This document shows positions 55,170 to 63,421 of a DNA stretch of 64,000 nt, one piece after another. A model generated the notes under the pieces. That model had not been told where the DNA came from. It saw nothing but the letters and a program-made list of their open reading frames with translations, and did not search any database. Every line of letters begins with the position of its first letter. The first letter of the stretch is position 1. The stretch comes from Sinorhizobium saheli (GTDB taxonomy: Bacteria; Pseudomonadota; Alphaproteobacteria; Rhizobiales; Rhizobiaceae). The stretch covers positions 191,130 through 255,129 of the forward strand of contig NZ_LNQB01000083.1 in NCBI RefSeq assembly GCF_001651875.1. The letters run 5' to 3'. The position numbers and the translations under genes were made by a program.

Positions 55170-58100
55170 TCAGTACTGCTTCGACACGTTCAGAAGCACA
55201 CCATGGTCGGTGTCGCCTTCGCTGCCGAGCATGCCGCGATATTCGACGCGGATCGCGAAGTCCTGGTCGGTCCGAATATTGGCGCCCACGCCGATGATGA
55301 AGCGGTCGCGGTCGAGACCATCGATGAAGCCGCGGTAGGTGGGACCGCTGAAGATATCGGCGTAGTTCATCGTGACCGCGCTGTCTCCCTCGAAGTCATG
55401 CTGGTATTCGAGACGCAGTTCCGGCGAGACGATGCCGAAGCTGGTCGGCTGGTCGTAACGTATCGTCACGCCCAGGCTGCCCGTCGTGGTGGTGATGTCC
55501 TGTTCGCCATAATGGAGGGCCGTCGAAGGATCTCCCCTTTCGGTAAAGGCGTCGAGCGTGGCGCGTGCGATGTCGAGGCGGGCGTAGGGCGAAAGGTGCA
55601 GATCGTAGAAGTCGAAAAGCCCGCCGGCCGAAACCGAGACGAACCATTGCTCGCCATCCCGCTCTCCAAATGCGAAGTCCCCGGTCGATGTCACGTATCG
55701 CTTGGAGTCGAACGAAAGCCACTGATAGCCAAGCAAGCCATCGATGAAGAAGTTCTCCGCAGGCAGGTAGCTGCCGTAGATCGCCGCGGTGTAGCTGTCG
55801 CCCTTGCTGCGGCTCCCGTTGCTGCCGACGTCGCTGTCGTCGTGGCCATAGCCGAGGCCGACGCCGATCGCCAGATCGCGGGAGAGCCGGTAATCGACGC
55901 CGCCGCTCAAACCGGTCGTCTCGAACTCGAAGCCATCCGCGCCGTCGCGGTCGCCGACATTGATCGAACCGCCGGTCCAGATCGTCACCTTCGTCGCTTT
56001 CGGCTGGGCAGATTGACCGGCGGTCTCACCGGCAAGCGCCGTCTGGAATGGGGCGCTTCCCGGCGTCAACTGTCCTGCGCCGCATTCTCCGTCCCTGAAC
56101 GCCAGTTCCCGCCCACGGCAGGCATCCGCGAAGGAAAGGGCAATCTCCGGGATGAAGCTGACGCCGTCCGCAGGCTCTTCCGCCCGCCCGCCGGCTTCAT
56201 GCAGGGCTTCCAGCCGCTGATGGAAATTTTCGATCTGCGTCGTTGCAAAGCGTCGCGTCGCCTCCGTTTGCGCGTTCAATAGGCCCATCACTTCCGGATC
56301 GAGCCTCGGATCGGGCCTAGCGGACACATCGAGATAGATTGCCGTCGGCTCGGACGTCGCGAAGGCATTGCTGAGCGTGAATGTCGCCGTTGCCGTGCCC
56401 TCGAAATCCCGCTCGGCTGTGAAGGTCAACTGCTGACCGGATAGCGACGCGCTCCCGGCATCCGGCGGTGACAGGGAAATCAACGAGGCGCCGGTGAACG
56501 GCCCTCCGCTCGCACCCGCCGCAAGATCGATGGTGACCGTACCGCCCATCACGACATCGATCCGCCGCGATACCGGGATCGGACGCGGATTGACCTCGAT
56601 CGTGACGGTCGCGGCCGACGAACTGCCCGCGGGCCCAAGCGCCCGGTAGGTGAGCGTATCCGTCCCGTCGAACGACGCCTCCGGGGTATAGGCGATCGCA
56701 TTGCCGCTCAGGGCGGCGCTGCCATTCGCCGGGTCCTGGACGATCTCGATGGACGAGATCGCCCCCACGTCATTGGCGGTTACATCGATCGTCACCGATT
56801 GACCTGCGACGGCCGTCGCCGAGTCCGGATTGGCAACCGGGACCGCATCGGCGACGGTCACGCTGTAGGTGACCGAGCCCGTGAAATTCTGCGCATCTGT
56901 CGCAACGACGGTGAAGCCGTAGGTACCCGCCGCGGTCGGCGTTCCGGATATCTCCCCGCCGGCGGCCAGAGACAGTCCCGCGGGCAAGGTTCCGGCGCCG
57001 ACACTGAAGGAATAGGGCGCGGTGCCGCCGCTCGCCGCAAGCGACTGGCTATAGGATTGTCCGACGACGCCGTTCGCGAGCGTCGCGGGTGTGACGGTAA
57101 TGGTCGGGCTGGAGACCGCGAGCGTATAGGATACCGTTGCCGTCGACGGCGTGCCGCCGGTCGCGTCTGTAACGGTTACGTCGAAGTTGAAGGACCCTGC
57201 CGAAGCAGGCGTTCCGGAAAGCAGGCCCGAGGCGCTAAGGCTCACGCCCGCCGGCAGGGCGCCGCCGGTGACGCTGAAGCTATAGGGGGCGACCCCGCCG
57301 CTCGCCGTCAGCGCCTGGCTGTAGGCGACACCTGCAGTGGCCGCGGGCAGCGTCGTCGGCGAAATGCTGAGCCCGCCGGTGCCGACCGTCAGGCTGTAGG
57401 CTCTCGCCCCGGTTTGCCCATTCGCGTCGGTCGCCGTCACGGTAAGGCCGAATGTCCCCGACTCGGTCGGTGCGCCTGAGAGCACGCCCGCCGAAGAGAG
57501 GGTCAGCCCGGCCGGCAATGTGCCTGCCGTCAGCGCGAAACCATAGGGTCCAACGCCGCCGGATGCCGACAAAGCCGCGCTGTAAGCGGTGCCGGCAGTC
57601 GCGTTCGGCAGCGTTGCCGGATCGATGGCGATCGTCGGCGCTCCTACCTGCAGCACGTAGTTCGTGGTTCCGGAGAAGGGCGCCCCGGTTCCGGAAGAGC
57701 TGTCTTCCGCCGTCACCGAAATGGCAAAGGTACCTGCCTGAACCGGCGTTCCGCTGAGTGTCGCCGTAGCGGCGTCGAAGGACAGGCCCGTGGGCAGGGT
57801 GCCCGTCAGCGAGAAGCTGTAGGGCGCGGTACCGCCGCTCGCGCTGAATGACTGGTTGAACGCCGCCGCATAGGTCAGGTTCAGCGTGCCCGAGGATGGC
57901 GAGATGGCGATCGTCGGGGCGGAAACTGTGAGGGTAAACGGCTGCGCCGCGCTGAACGGACCGGTTCCCGTGCTGCTGTCGGTGGCGGTCACCGTCAGGC
58001 CGAAGCTGCCGCTCTCGCTCGGCGTGCCGGAGACCGTGACGCTCGTGGTGGAGGTGCCCGTCACCGCCAGGCCGGCCGGCAGGCCGGTGACGCCGATGCT

Positions 58101-59387
58101 GTAGGGGGCCGCCCCGCCGGAAGCGCTGAATGTCTGGCTGTAAGCGGTGCCGATCTGGGCCGTCAACGAACCGCCGGCGGCGATTGAAAGAGTCGGGTCG
58201 GAAACCGTGATGCTGACCGTCGCCGGCGCCGAGGTTCCGGTGCCGTTGGTGGCCGTATAGGTAAAGCTGTCCGCTCCGGCGTAGCCCGCATCAGGCTGAT
58301 AGGTGATGGTGGTCCCGGAGGCGATCGCCGTGCCGTGCAGGGGTGCGGTGGCGACGGACACGGATGCCGCCGTGCCTCCGGTGATGTTGAGGGTGATCGG
58401 GTTGGCGCCGCTGCCATAGGCGACGGTCGCCGAGACCGGGTTTGCAACGGGGATCGCCTCGGCGATGGTAATCGCATAGGAGTTGGACGCCGTGTACGGT
58501 CCCGTGCCGGTGCTGCTGTCCGTCGCCGTGACGGTGAAGTTGAACGTTCCCGACGCGGTCGGCGTGCCGGTGATTTGTCCGTCGGTGGCGCCGAGCGCCA
58601 ATCCGCTCGGCAGCGCTCCGCTCGTCAGCGCATAGGTATAGGGCGCGGTCCCGCCGGTGGCAGCATTGAGCGATCCCGAATAGGCGGTCCCTACGGTTCC
58701 GTCCGCAAGCGTCGTCGAAGGCAATGTCATCGCTGGCGCAGCGACCGAAAGCGTGTAGGCCCGTGCTCCGGATACCGACCCGGCATCCGTCGCGGTCACG
58801 GTGAAGTTGAAGGTTCCACCCGCCGTCGGCGTGCCGGATAAAGTGCCGGCCGAGGACAGGCTCAGCCCGGAGGGAAGCGCTCCGGCGGTAACCGCGAACG
58901 TATAGGGCGCCGTACCGCCGCTGGCAGAAATCGTCTCGCTGTAGGGACTGGCCACCGTCGCCGCCGGGAGCGTCGACGGGCTGATGGTGATCGTCGCGGC
59001 CGCGCCGATCGTGACGTTGACCTGAACGTCGTTTCCGAGGCCATCGTCGAAGACGAAGCTGTCGCTCGTCGCCGTGTCGCTGCCGCCGAAATGCGTGTAG
59101 GTCACCGACTGCGTTACGATCGTATCGATCGACACCGTGCCGTGGGCAGGCGCGGTCTTGAGCGTACCGATGCCGAAATCGTCCGGCCCGTCGCACATGC
59201 TGGCATCGATGGTGATGGAACCGCCATGGGCAACGCTGACATTGAAGGGACCGCAATTGGGCGACGGCGCTGCCGCGGCCGGTCCCTGTGACAGAAGGAC
59301 AAACAATCCCAAGGTCAGAATTGCCGTCCAGACGGCGACGATCATTCGGCGTCCGGTGGCCCGGTGCGTCAGACCGGTGTGATGCAT
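55170..59387 (-). CDS. Autotransporter with Ig-like repeat passenger domain
   Basis: This 1405-residue protein has a signal peptide to about residue 40. The long passenger (roughly 140-850) contains at least seven Ig-like repeats of the putative-Ig type, each ending in a variant of LSGTPTAGGTFNFTVTATD, with an interrupting cadherin-like unit (DAGYAGADSFTYTATNGTG) and a second one after them. The last about 270 residues form an autotransporter beta-barrel, starting near TKVTIWTGG and ending in SKQY, with a terminal aromatic residue. The passenger should be displayed on the cell surface, perhaps as an adhesin. GGGGGAAACG precedes ATG 59387. It is divergent from three tail-collar genes. Confidence 0.88.
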   Translation of the reverse strand: MHHTGLTHRATGRRMIVAVWTAILTLGLFVLLSQGPAAAAPSPNCGPFNVSVAHGGSITIDASMCDGPDDFGIGTLKTAPAHGTVSIDTIVTQSVTYTHFGGSDTATSDSFVFDDGLGNDVQVNVTIGAAATITISPSTLPAATVASPYSETISASGGTAPYTFAVTAGALPSGLSLSSAGTLSGTPTAGGTFNFTVTATDAGSVSGARAYTLSVAAPAMTLPSTTLADGTVGTAYSGSLNAATGGTAPYTYALTSGALPSGLALGATDGQITGTPTASGTFNFTVTATDSSTGTGPYTASNSYAITIAEAIPVANPVSATVAYGSGANPITLNITGGTAASVSVATAPLHGTAIASGTTITYQPDAGYAGADSFTYTATNGTGTSAPATVSITVSDPTLSIAAGGSLTAQIGTAYSQTFSASGGAAPYSIGVTGLPAGLAVTGTSTTSVTVSGTPSESGSFGLTVTATDSSTGTGPFSAAQPFTLTVSAPTIAISPSSGTLNLTYAAAFNQSFSASGGTAPYSFSLTGTLPTGLSFDAATATLSGTPVQAGTFAISVTAEDSSSGTGAPFSGTTNYVLQVGAPTIAIDPATLPNATAGTAYSAALSASGGVGPYGFALTAGTLPAGLTLSSAGVLSGAPTESGTFGLTVTATDANGQTGARAYSLTVGTGGLSISPTTLPAATAGVAYSQALTASGGVAPYSFSVTGGALPAGVSLSASGLLSGTPASAGSFNFDVTVTDATGGTPSTATVSYTLAVSSPTITVTPATLANGVVGQSYSQSLAASGGTAPYSFSVGAGTLPAGLSLAAGGEISGTPTAAGTYGFTVVATDAQNFTGSVTYSVTVADAVPVANPDSATAVAGQSVTIDVTANDVGAISSIEIVQDPANGSAALSGNAIAYTPEASFDGTDTLTYRALGPAGSSSAATVTIEVNPRPIPVSRRIDVVMGGTVTIDLAAGASGGPFTGASLISLSPPDAGSASLSGQQLTFTAERDFEGTATATFTLSNAFATSEPTAIYLDVSARPDPRLDPEVMGLLNAQTEATRRFATTQIENFHQRLEALHEAGGRAEEPADGVSFIPEIALSFADACRGRELAFRDGECGAGQLTPGSAPFQTALAGETAGQSAQPKATKVTIWTGGSINVGDRDGADGFEFETTGLSGGVDYRLSRDLAIGVGLGYGHDDSDVGSNGSRSKGDSYTAAIYGSYLPAENFFIDGLLGYQWLSFDSKRYVTSTGDFAFGERDGEQWFVSVSAGGLFDFYDLHLSPYARLDIARATLDAFTERGDPSTALHYGEQDITTTTGSLGVTIRYDQPTSFGIVSPELRLEYQHDFEGDSAVTMNYADIFSGPTYRGFIDGLDRDRFIIGVGANIRTDQDFAIRVEYRGMLGSEGDTDHGVLLNVSKQY

Positions 59388-59632
59388 CGTTTCCCCCGCC
59401 AACTATCTTAGCGTGCTCTTAAATAAGTATTCACAACCGAAGCATGTATTTGTCACCTATAGAGACGTGCATCGATTTGCGCAATAACACCCCTGGGTGA
59501 ATCCGGAAGTGATACGCCGATTAAGAGATTTTTACCCAAGGCCGGGGAGCACGGCTTGAAAGGCCGCATCCATTAGGAGAAGATGCCCGCCATCGGACAA
59601 CCTGGAATACGTGACGGTTCGGAGGCAAGACC

Positions 59633-60163
59633 ATGGCCGAAGTTTTTCTGGGGCAGATCATGATGGCAGGATTCGTGTTTGCACCGCGCGGCTTTGCTCT
59701 GGCCAACGGCGGCGTCCTCCCCATCAACCAGAACAGCGCCCTCTACTCGCTGTTCGGGACCGCCTATGGCGGCGATGGGACAACCAATTTCGCGTTGCCG
59801 GACCTGCAGGGGCGCACCCCGGTCGGCTTCGGCACCTCCGTCGATCCGGGCTGGAACCCGACGCCCTTTATCCTGGGCGAAACCGGCGGGTTCGAGAGCG
59901 TGACGCTCACGCTCGATCAATTGCCGATCCATGCGCATCAGGCAAACGGCACATCCGCCGCCGGCACCGGACGCAATCCGACGGACGATCTCTTCGCCAC
60001 GAATTCCGCCGATATTTACGGCCCGGCAAGCGGACCGCAAGTGGCACTTTCCGGCGATACGGTGGCTCCGACGGGCGGTGGGCAGCCCCATGGCAACATG
60101 CAGCCATATGGCGTCATCAACTTCTGCGTAGCGATCGCCGGCATCTTTCCGTCGCAAGGCTAG
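59633..60163 (+). CDS. Phage tail collar-domain protein 1 (microcystin-dependent-protein-like)
   Basis: This 176-residue protein has a tail-collar domain at the N-terminus: GQIMMAGFVFAPRGFALANG then LYSLFGTAYGGDGTTNFALP, with DLQGRTPVG following. The conserved FCVAIAGIFPSQG closes the sequence. Such proteins resemble phage short-tail-fibre collars but occur widely in bacterial genomes without phage genes; their function is unknown. CGGAGG precedes the ATG by about 8 bases. It is the first of three similar genes. Confidence 0.9.
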   Translation: MAEVFLGQIMMAGFVFAPRGFALANGGVLPINQNSALYSLFGTAYGGDGTTNFALPDLQGRTPVGFGTSVDPGWNPTPFILGETGGFESVTLTLDQLPIHAHQANGTSAAGTGRNPTDDLFATNSADIYGPASGPQVALSGDTVAPTGGGQPHGNMQPYGVINFCVAIAGIFPSQG

Positions 60164-60164
60164 A

Positions 60165-60258
60165 GCTTTTGCAGTCAGGTGGAATCACCTGACGCGGCAC
60201 AAATGCGGGCAAAACGAACGGTAATTCAAAGCGCTACAGCGACCTGTGCGCTGTAGGT
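60165..60258 (+). repeat. Intergenic mosaic repeat, full copy
   Basis: The left part is TTTTGCAG with TCAGGTG/CACCTGA (60175-60192) forming a 7-bp hairpin, then GCACAAATGCGGGCAAAAC. The right part has the 8-bp palindrome CTACAGCG/CGCTGTAG (60234-60256). Related sequences are at 8309-8368 (left part) and 61949-62000 (right part). It sits between collar genes 1 and 2. Confidence 0.65.
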
Positions 60259-60275
60259 AACAGGGAGAAGCGGTG

Positions 60276-60806
60276 ATGAGTGCACCCTTCATCGGAGAAA
60301 TCCGTCTCTTCGGCTTCCCAAGGGTTCCAGATGGCTGGCTGCCTTGCGATGGGTCCAAGCAGTCGATCGCGGTCTACGAGCAGCTGTATGCGCTGCTCGG
60401 AACCACTTACGGCGGCGACGGCTTGACAACCTTCGCCGTCCCCAATCTTGCCGGACGCGTGCCCTTGCACTACGGGACCGGGAAGGGCCTGACCACGCGT
60501 ACTATCGGCGAGACCGGCGGCACGGAAAACATCACGCTGCTCTCAAACCAGATTCCTTCGCATGGGCACGCAATAAATGCGACGACGTCGCCTGCAGCCG
60601 CATCCTCGATCTCGACCTCGGTCGAGTTTGGCGCGCTTACGGGCGACACGCTCTACGTCACCGACACCAGCGGATCGTCTCCGTTCGTCACCTCGCCCGC
60701 CTCCACGGGCGCAGCCGGCTACACCATGCCGCATGACAACACGATGCCGACGCTTGCCGCGCAATTCTGTATCGCGTGGGCCGGAATTTTCCCAATCCGC
60801 AGTTGA
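60276..60806 (+). CDS. Phage tail collar-domain protein 2
   Basis: This 176-residue collar-domain protein has GEIRLFGFPRVPDGWLPCDG then LYALLGTTYGGDGLTTFAVP and NLAGRVPLHYG. The C-terminal AAQFCIAWAGIFPIRS parallels the others. The middle part (TTSPAAASSISTSVEFG) is variable. ATG 60276 follows GGGAGAAG; a GTG three bases earlier is in frame. It lies about 50 bases before the third copy, probably in one transcript. Confidence 0.9.
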   Translation: MSAPFIGEIRLFGFPRVPDGWLPCDGSKQSIAVYEQLYALLGTTYGGDGLTTFAVPNLAGRVPLHYGTGKGLTTRTIGETGGTENITLLSNQIPSHGHAINATTSPAAASSISTSVEFGALTGDTLYVTDTSGSSPFVTSPASTGAAGYTMPHDNTMPTLAAQFCIAWAGIFPIRS

Positions 60807-60856
60807 CCGGACGATGGTCCGCCGCACCCTGCCCTGCTCCTTGCGAGGACACGACA

Positions 60857-61390
60857 ATGACCACACCCTTCATCGGCGAAATCCAGCTTTTCGGCTTCAA
60901 TTTCGCGCCGCGCGGCTGGGCCTTCTGCAATGGCGCGCTGTTGCTGCTTCGGCAGAACACGGCACTGTTCAGCTTACTGGGGACGGAATACGGCGGCGAC
61001 GGCGTCACGAATTTCCGATTGCCGAACTTCGCCGCACGCGCCCCCTGCAACCAGGGTAGCGGCACCGGGCTGACCCCGCGCGTCGCCGGTGACGCCTTCG
61101 GCGAGGCCGCCGTCACGCTGACCCTCGAGCAGATGCCCTCCCACACGCATGCCTTTACTGTCTATAATCAGAATGACCCAACCAAGCGGGCCAGTTCACC
61201 GAGCGCGGGCAATTCGCTCGCTTCGCCGACATCGAGCTCACCATTTGCGAGCGGCGCGGAACCGGACGCGCAATTCGCGCCCGGCATGATCGGACCGGCG
61301 GGCGGCAACCAGGCCCATGAGAACCACCAGCCCTACCTCGCCGTCAACTTCAGCATCGCGCTTGCGGGCGAGTACCCTTCGTTCGGCTGA
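60857..61390 (+). CDS. Phage tail collar-domain protein 3
   Basis: This 177-residue third copy has GEIQLFGFNFAPRGWAFCNG then LFSLLGTEYGGDGVTNFRLP, and ends AVNFSIALAGEYPSFG. The middle region, rich in Ser/Ala/Pro, differs from the other two, so the three share a collar but carry different outward parts. GAGGAC is upstream of the ATG. The stop TGA shares its last base with the ATG of the GNAT gene. Confidence 0.9.
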   Translation: MTTPFIGEIQLFGFNFAPRGWAFCNGALLLLRQNTALFSLLGTEYGGDGVTNFRLPNFAARAPCNQGSGTGLTPRVAGDAFGEAAVTLTLEQMPSHTHAFTVYNQNDPTKRASSPSAGNSLASPTSSSPFASGAEPDAQFAPGMIGPAGGNQAHENHQPYLAVNFSIALAGEYPSFG

Positions 61391-61941
61391 TGACGATGGG
61401 CAGGGGCTCCGCTCTCCCGGATTTTCCGGCCAGCGAATGGGGGAAAGAAGCCTTGGCGCAAATGGCGGTGCGCCCCGCCTCTTCTGACGACATCCCTTTC
61501 CTGAAAGAGCTTTATCGTGCGCTCAGGTTCGATGAAGTAGCGGCCATTTCCTGGTCTCCCGAGGAACGGCAGGACTTCCTGGACAGCCAGTTCGATCTCC
61601 AGCACCGCCACTATGTCGCCGCCTTCCCCAGGGCTGATTTTCTCCTGATCCAGAAAGGCGCGGCGCCGGCCGGCCGCCTCTATGTCGATCGAAGCATCGA
61701 CGCTTGGCACATTCTCGACATCGGCCTGCTGCCATCCTTCAGAAACCGGGGCATTGCCACAGCGCTTCTGACGAGGCTGCAGTCGCAAGCAAGCGAGACG
61801 CGCGCATCCGGCATCTCCCTCCATGTCGCTCGCGACAATTCCGGGGCGCTGCGCCTTTATCGGCGCCTGGGTTTCGTTGAGGACGGGGAAAGCGAGACGC
61901 ACTTTCGCATGCGCTGGGGCGTCCGCTGCGTGTCACCTTGA
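61390..61941 (+). CDS. GNAT-family N-acetyltransferase linked to the collar genes
   Basis: This 183-residue acetyltransferase fold spans about residues 25-175: VRPASSDDIPFLKELYRAL at the start, acetyl-CoA loop PSFRNRGIATALLTRL near 117-132, and SLHVARDNSGALRLYRRLGF as the conserved ending. ATG 61390 overlaps the collar-3 stop (TGATG); ATG 61396 is the alternative. The tight coupling suggests that it modifies the collar proteins or another product of this locus, but its substrate is unknown. Confidence 0.88.
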   Translation: MTMGRGSALPDFPASEWGKEALAQMAVRPASSDDIPFLKELYRALRFDEVAAISWSPEERQDFLDSQFDLQHRHYVAAFPRADFLLIQKGAAPAGRLYVDRSIDAWHILDIGLLPSFRNRGIATALLTRLQSQASETRASGISLHVARDNSGALRLYRRLGFVEDGESETHFRMRWGVRCVSP

Positions 61942-61948
61942 ACCAATC

Positions 61949-62000
61949 TCAAAGCGCTTCAGCCATCTCCGCGTCCGATAGGACGCGCGCCGGTGTAGGG
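61949..62000 (+). repeat. Intergenic repeat, right-half copy
   Basis: TCAAAGCGCTTCAGC, then GCGTCC-GATA-GGACGC (61971-61986, perfect 6-bp hairpin), then CGGTGTAG. The outer arms match the CTACAGCG/CGCTGTAG palindrome of the copy at 60234-60256 with changes. It lies just after the GNAT stop. Confidence 0.6.
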
Positions 62001-62018
62001 TTCAGGCCGGCGTGCGGA

Positions 62019-62312
62019 TCAATTGTAGATCGCCTGATAGAGGATGCCGCTCCTGTCGCGAGCGACCGGCACGAGAAACACCTCGATCGATCCGAGCCTG
62101 GCATGTTTCAGCCGGTATATCCGCTGGGGCAGCACGATGGGCGAACCGCTGCGGAACAACAGGGAAAAGGGGCTGCGCCTTGCCCTTGAGAGGTTGTGCG
62201 CCGGCAAGGGGCTCGCCTCGGCCAAGGTCAGCGCCAGCGACCCCGTACCCATGTCGAGGTCAAATCCCTCTCCCACACACGGCGCAAAGCGATCCAAGCT
62301 CACCACATCCAT
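62019..62312 (-). CDS. DUF6916-like small protein
   Basis: This 97-residue protein on the opposite strand faces the GNAT gene. The pattern VVSLDRFAPCVGEGF at the start, RRSPFSLLFRSGSP in the middle and IYRLKHARLGSIEVFLVPVA near the end matches, from memory, a small uncharacterised family (DUF6916) often encoded next to tail-collar proteins. GGAGG lies 6 bases before ATG 62312. No signal or membrane segment is seen. Its recurrent company suggests a shared, unknown function. Confidence 0.75.
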   Translation of the reverse strand: MDVVSLDRFAPCVGEGFDLDMGTGSLALTLAEASPLPAHNLSRARRSPFSLLFRSGSPIVLPQRIYRLKHARLGSIEVFLVPVARDRSGILYQAIYN

Positions 62313-62560
62313 GCGCAACCTCCACAGCCACTTTGGACAGATGCCCTGCCGATGACAGGTCATCAGTTTTCCGCACTCGCGTAAAGTGTGCTTCCAAAAA
62401 ACTTTCACCGGGACGGTTGCAACATCGTTAACCGCGGAAAAAGCGGAGTGCGCCAGAAGGCAGGGCTTTTGCGCGCCCCGTGCCCGCCAGACAAATACCC
62501 CAATCCGAACCAGATCGGCGATTGCGCGTTAATGGAGCGCCGAACTGCGGAGAACTTACA

Positions 62561-62947
62561 GTGAACCACTTTCTTTTTCGAATGGCCGATTTTCTTTCGC
62601 GCCCCCCGGGCTTCTACTTCGTGATCATGGCGATGGTGGGCTGTACCGCCCTGGTGCCGTTCGGGCTGACAAATGTGATCACCTACGCTCTCTCGGTCGC
62701 GGCGATCGTGATCACCAGCGTCGTTCTGATCCAAGGCTATCGCGACACGGCGGCGATCCACGCCAAGCTCGACGAAATCATCGTGTCGATGCGTGAAACC
62801 CGAAACGAGGTGGTCGGCCTGGAGCACGAGCAGCCGGAGCACATCGCGGCCGCCGTCAAGCAGCTCGAACAGGAAGCCGAAAATCAAGATGCGTGCGATC
62901 GCGAGAACACGATCCTGAGGCCTCGCGCGGGCACAAAACCGATTTGA
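62561..62947 (+). CDS. Small membrane protein of the low-affinity iron permease family
   Basis: This 128-residue protein has two membrane helices (PGFYFVIMAMVGCTALVPFG and TYALSVAAIVITSVVLIQG), followed by a helix, DTAAIHAKLDEIIVSMRETR, that matches the end of the low-affinity iron permease family. It is shorter than a full permease, and its transport role is doubtful. The start is GTG 62561, with GGAG 8 bases upstream; ATG 62582 is in frame without such a site. It stands alone. Confidence 0.72.
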   Translation: MNHFLFRMADFLSRPPGFYFVIMAMVGCTALVPFGLTNVITYALSVAAIVITSVVLIQGYRDTAAIHAKLDEIIVSMRETRNEVVGLEHEQPEHIAAAVKQLEQEAENQDACDRENTILRPRAGTKPI

Positions 62948-63006
62948 TGGGTCGCTTCGATCCCTGGAATTGATAATTCAGGCCTGTATTTCCGCAGAAA
63001 CTGTGC

Positions 63007-63031
63007 GGAACCAAATCGCGCCGGATGGGTT
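63007..63031 (+). promoter_or_regulatory. EcfG/RpoE2-type general stress promoter
   Basis: GGAAC at 63007-63011 and GGTT at 63028-63031 are separated by 16 bases. The alphaproteobacterial general-stress consensus is GGAAC-N16/17-CGTT, so only the first base of the -10 differs. It is 43 bases before the secreted PepSY-like gene. Confidence 0.55.
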
Positions 63032-63073
63032 ACTAGGCGGGGGTCAATCCCGGTCCCCGCAAGAGGTAACCAT

Positions 63074-63388
63074 ATGAAAAATCTGACAATTGCCGCAGCA
63101 GCGCTGATCAGCGCTGTGGCTACGGCATCGTTTGCGCAAACGACGCCCTCCGCGGAGGGAGACACTCCTGCGGTAGCAACGCCGGACTCGCAGAATCCCG
63201 CGGCCCCCGTTGCCGGGGCAAACAGCTTTACCGAAGCCCAAGCCAAGGAACGGATCGAGGAAGCCGGATACACAGACGTCAAAGGGCTGAAGCTCGATGA
63301 CAAGGGCGTATGGCAGGCAACCGCAATGAAGGACGGCAAGTCCGTTTCCGTCGCACTCGACTACCAGGGCAATGTGACAGCGCAATAA
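63074..63388 (+). CDS. Secreted small PepSY-like protein
   Basis: This 104-residue protein has a signal peptide (MKNLTIAAAALISAVATASF, cleavage after FAQ), a Pro/Ala-rich linker and a C-terminal domain (TEAQAKERIEEAGYTDVKG; GVWQATAMKDGKSVSVALD) of the PepSY type, widespread in rhizobial periplasmic proteins of unknown function. AGAGG is 6-10 bases before the ATG. The general-stress promoter upstream and the stress-like gene downstream suggest that it is part of the envelope stress response. Confidence 0.82.
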   Translation: MKNLTIAAAALISAVATASFAQTTPSAEGDTPAVATPDSQNPAAPVAGANSFTEAQAKERIEEAGYTDVKGLKLDDKGVWQATAMKDGKSVSVALDYQGNVTAQ

Positions 63389-63421
63389 GTCTGCGCCCTC
63401 CAAACCAAAGGGAGAATGAAT

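Noticed and set aside
56850-58980. Periodic repeats resembling a CRISPR or satellite array
   Set aside because: The period is about 250 bases, and the repeats follow the reading frame of the Ig-like domains of the autotransporter, so they are coding repeats.
59633-61390. Remnant prophage or tailocin
   Set aside because: Only collar-domain proteins are present. No sheath, tube, baseplate, lysis or integrase gene lies nearby.
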